Below the pieces are notes generated by a model. That model was given only the letters and a program-made list of their open reading frames with translations. It did not search any database and was not told the DNA's origin. This document shows positions 35,814 through 37,669 of a stretch of DNA of 37,669 nucleotides, in pieces. The first letter of the stretch is position 1; each line of letters begins with the position of its first letter. The position numbers and the translations under genes are program-made. This DNA comes from Pseudomonadota bacterium (GTDB lineage: Bacteria > Pseudomonadota > Alphaproteobacteria > Rhizobiales > Hyphomicrobiaceae), in assembly GCA_023410905.1 (NCBI GenBank), contig JAEYPL010000235.1, forward strand, positions 1 through 37,669, written 5' to 3'.

Positions 35814-36836
35814 TCAGCGACCGTAGTACTCGCGATACCACGCAACCAATTTGGCGACGCCTTCAGTCACCGGCGTCGTCGGCGCATAGCCGACGGCCTT
35901 GGTCAGCTCGGAGACATCGGCGAAAGTGTCCGGCACGTCGCCCGGCTGGAGCGGCAGCATTTCCCGTATGGCTTTCTTGCCGAGCGCATCCTCGATGGCC
36001 GCAATGAAATCCGCGAGCTGAACCGGCGCGCTATTGCCGATGTTGTAGATGCGGAAAGGCGCACTCGATATCGCAGGATCGGGCTTGCTGCTGTCCCATT
36101 CCCCCGCGGGCGTCGCCGGCTGATCCGACGCGCGGATCACACCTTCGACGATATCGTCGACATAAGTGAAATCCCGGCTGTGATTGCCGTGATTGAAGAC
36201 CTGGATCGGCCGCCCTTCGTCGATCGCGCGCGTAAACAGGATCGGCGCCATATCGGGCCGCCCCCACGGCCCGTACACGGTGAAGAAGCGCAAACCCGTC
36301 GTCGGCAGGGCGAAGAGGTGGCTGTAGGAATGCGCCATGAGCTCGTTCGCGCGCTTGGTCGCCGCATACAGCTGCAGCGGATGATCCGCATCGTCGTGCT
36401 CCGAGAACGGCATCCGTGTGCTGGCGCCATAGACGCTCGACGTCGACGCATACGTCAGATGCGGCGTCCCAGCGTGGCGACACGCTTCGAGGATATTCAC
36501 GAACGCCACGAGATTCGACTGCACATACGCATGCGGATGCGTCAGGCTGTGGCGAACCCCAGCCTGTGCCGCCAGATGAATGACGCGATCGAACTCGTGA
36601 TCTGAAAAGCACGCGTTGACGACAGCGGTGTCGGCGAGGTCCGCGCGAATAAAGGACCACGCGCTGTTCGCGCCCCCCGCCGCCTGATTGAGGACCGAGA
36701 GCCGCGCCTCCTTCAGCGTCGGATCGTAGTAGTCGTTGACCACATCGAATCCGACGACCGTATCGCCACGCTCGAGCAATCGCTTCGCGACATGGAAGCC
36801 GATGAAACCTGCGGCACCAGTGACCAGGACTTTCAT
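35814..36836 (-). CDS. UDP-glucuronate 4-epimerase
   Basis: A 340-residue extended SDR that interconverts UDP-glucuronate and UDP-galacturonate, supplying galacturonate for lipopolysaccharide or capsule (LpsL/CapI type). The NAD motif TGAAGFIGFH (6-15), catalytic Ser/Thr in STSSVYG (131-137), and Tyr157-xxx-Lys161 (LYAATKRANE) are intact. Subfamily features are DVVNDYYDPTLKEARL (31-46) and YGPWGRPDMA. The start ATG 36834-36836 begins the Rossmann strand directly; the frame's extension to 36896 overlaps the upstream gene and is rejected. It follows the FAH-family gene by 14 nt, so the two may be cotranscribed despite unrelated roles. Confidence 0.9.
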   Translation of the reverse strand: MKVLVTGAAGFIGFHVAKRLLERGDTVVGFDVVNDYYDPTLKEARLSVLNQAAGGANSAWSFIRADLADTAVVNACFSDHEFDRVIHLAAQAGVRHSLTHPHAYVQSNLVAFVNILEACRHAGTPHLTYASTSSVYGASTRMPFSEHDDADHPLQLYAATKRANELMAHSYSHLFALPTTGLRFFTVYGPWGRPDMAPILFTRAIDEGRPIQVFNHGNHSRDFTYVDDIVEGVIRASDQPATPAGEWDSSKPDPAISSAPFRIYNIGNSAPVQLADFIAAIEDALGKKAIREMLPLQPGDVPDTFADVSELTKAVGYAPTTPVTEGVAKLVAWYREYYGR

Positions 36837-36850
36837 GCCGCCGCGTCTCC

Positions 36851-37669
36851 TTAGCTGGCGACCACCTTGTTCTTCAGCGTGCCGAGGCCGCTCCATGAGA
36901 TTTCGAGCTCATCACCCGCGACGAGGAACCGCTGCGGTACGCGGCTGCCGCCCGCGCCGTCCGGCGATCCCGTCGAGATGATGTCGCCTGGCTGCAGCGA
37001 CGCGAAGTCCGACACGTAAGCGATGATCGTCGGGATGTCGAACACCATCTTGGCCACGGTCGTCGTCTGAACCCGCTCGCCGTTGAGCTTGGTCGAAAGC
37101 TCCATGGCGCTGATATCGGCGATCTCGTCGGCGGTGGTGAACCAGGGGCCGCTCGCGCCCGAGGCATTGAAATTCTTGCCGGCGCCGACGGAATGCTTCT
37201 GCCAGCCGCGCACCGAGCCGTCGTTCATGATCGTGTAGCCGGCGATGTGATCGAAGGCCTTGTCCTTCGCGATATGGCGCCCTGCCTTGCCGATCACGAG
37301 CACGAGCTCGCCCTCGTAGTCGAACGTCTTCGCGGGCTCGCCCTTCGGATACTCGAGCGGCTCATTGTGTCCGGTGAGCGCATCGTGCGTCTTGATGAAG
37401 AGCGAGATGTCCTTGGGCGGCGGCACGTCGCCATCGACCGGATGGCGCTTCGGATAGTTCACGCCAATGCAGATGATCTTGCCGGCATCGTGCAGCGGCG
37501 GCAGATAGCGGACGGCGTCGAGCTTGAGCGAGGGCTTCTTGCCCGCGGCCCATGATCCGACCTCCGCGAGAGCGCCCGCGGCGAGCACGGCGCGGATGGT
37601 CGGAAATTTCTGAAGGAGCGCCGCATCAGCCGGGATGATGCCACCGCCTGCCGCCTCGGGCTCCACGAC
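36851..37669 (-). CDS. fumarylacetoacetate hydrolase-family protein, N-terminus cut by window edge
   Basis: About 273 residues are visible of a FAH-superfamily enzyme acting on 2-oxo acids or acylpyruvates with a divalent metal. The family core is clear: KIICIGVNYPKRH, then PLEYPKGEPAKTFDYEGELVLVIGK with the metal-binding Glu-x-Glu pair, IAGYTIMNDGSVRGWQ, and DIISTGSPDGAG near the end. The C-terminus ELEISWSGLGTLKNKVV is typical. The frame is open to the last base, and a typical N-terminal segment is missing, so the true start lies outside. The substrate (for example fumarylpyruvate, acylpyruvate or 2-keto-3-deoxy sugar acid) cannot be decided. Confidence 0.88.
   Translation of the reverse strand, partial: VVEPEAAGGGIIPADAALLQKFPTIRAVLAAGALAEVGSWAAGKKPSLKLDAVRYLPPLHDAGKIICIGVNYPKRHPVDGDVPPPKDISLFIKTHDALTGHNEPLEYPKGEPAKTFDYEGELVLVIGKAGRHIAKDKAFDHIAGYTIMNDGSVRGWQKHSVGAGKNFNASGASGPWFTTADEIADISAMELSTKLNGERVQTTTVAKMVFDIPTIIAYVSDFASLQPGDIISTGSPDGAGGSRVPQRFLVAGDELEISWSGLGTLKNKVVAS

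Overview
The window comes from a GC-rich alphaproteobacterium, most likely a member of the Hyphomicrobiales (Rhizobiales). The evidence is a ChpT-type histidine phosphotransferase, an F0 ATP synthase operon with paired b and b' subunits and no F1 genes attached, a long B12-dependent ribonucleotide reductase, heterotetrameric sarcosine oxidase, a cytoplasmic-type sulfite dehydrogenase, and B12- and heat-shock-related housekeeping genes. It looks like chromosomal DNA with a few accessory patches. I see no CRISPR array, tRNA, rRNA, transposase or prophage gene.

Layout. 1-5.3 kb: the N-terminal part of a UvrD-type helicase (minus strand), then on the plus strand an SDR protein whose catalytic residues are replaced, a MuiA-like exported protein, histidinol-phosphatase hisN and a small secreted four-cysteine protein. 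A perfect bidirectional hairpin follows. 5.3-8.1 kb: the F0 operon atpI-atpB-atpE-atpF'-atpF (minus), with a good sigma-70 promoter and two perfect stem-loops between the c and b' genes. 8.1-14.4 kb (minus): ilvA, an orphan ImmA/IrrE metallopeptidase in lower-GC DNA, and nrdJ. 14.4-15.2 kb holds no gene that I can recognise. 15.2-18.7 kb: an unknown basic protein (minus) divergent from clpB (plus), with heat-shock (RpoH) promoter-like sequences facing both ways. 18.9-21.3 kb: an autotransporter with tyrosine-rich repeats. 21.4-24.7 kb: an amidase, chpT and cysQ. 24.7-30.6 kb (minus): a crotonase-family gene followed by soxBDAG for sarcosine (methyl-glycine) oxidation. 30.6-31.15 kb: an intergenic region rich in palindromes, ending in two tandem hairpin repeats of the same architecture that abut the next start codon. 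31.15-35.8 kb (plus): soeABC, a membrane-bound molybdenum sulfite dehydrogenase. 35.8 kb to the end (minus): a fumarylacetoacetate-hydrolase-family gene (cut by the window edge) and a UDP-glucuronate 4-epimerase.

How the genes work together. The sox and soe loci suggest a bacterium that uses methylated amines or betaines (sarcosine gives glycine plus a C1 unit) and detoxifies or draws electrons from sulfite in the cytoplasm. The remaining genes are core functions: energy, amino acid and nucleotide synthesis, proteostasis and cell-cycle phosphorelay.

The most unusual items are the tandem palindromes in front of soeA with an 8-bp flanking direct repeat, the tyrosine-rich autotransporter with a tyrosine-codon tract, the unknown basic protein sharing a heat-shock-like divergent promoter region with clpB, the SDR with a rewritten active site, and the twin stem-loops inside the F0 operon.
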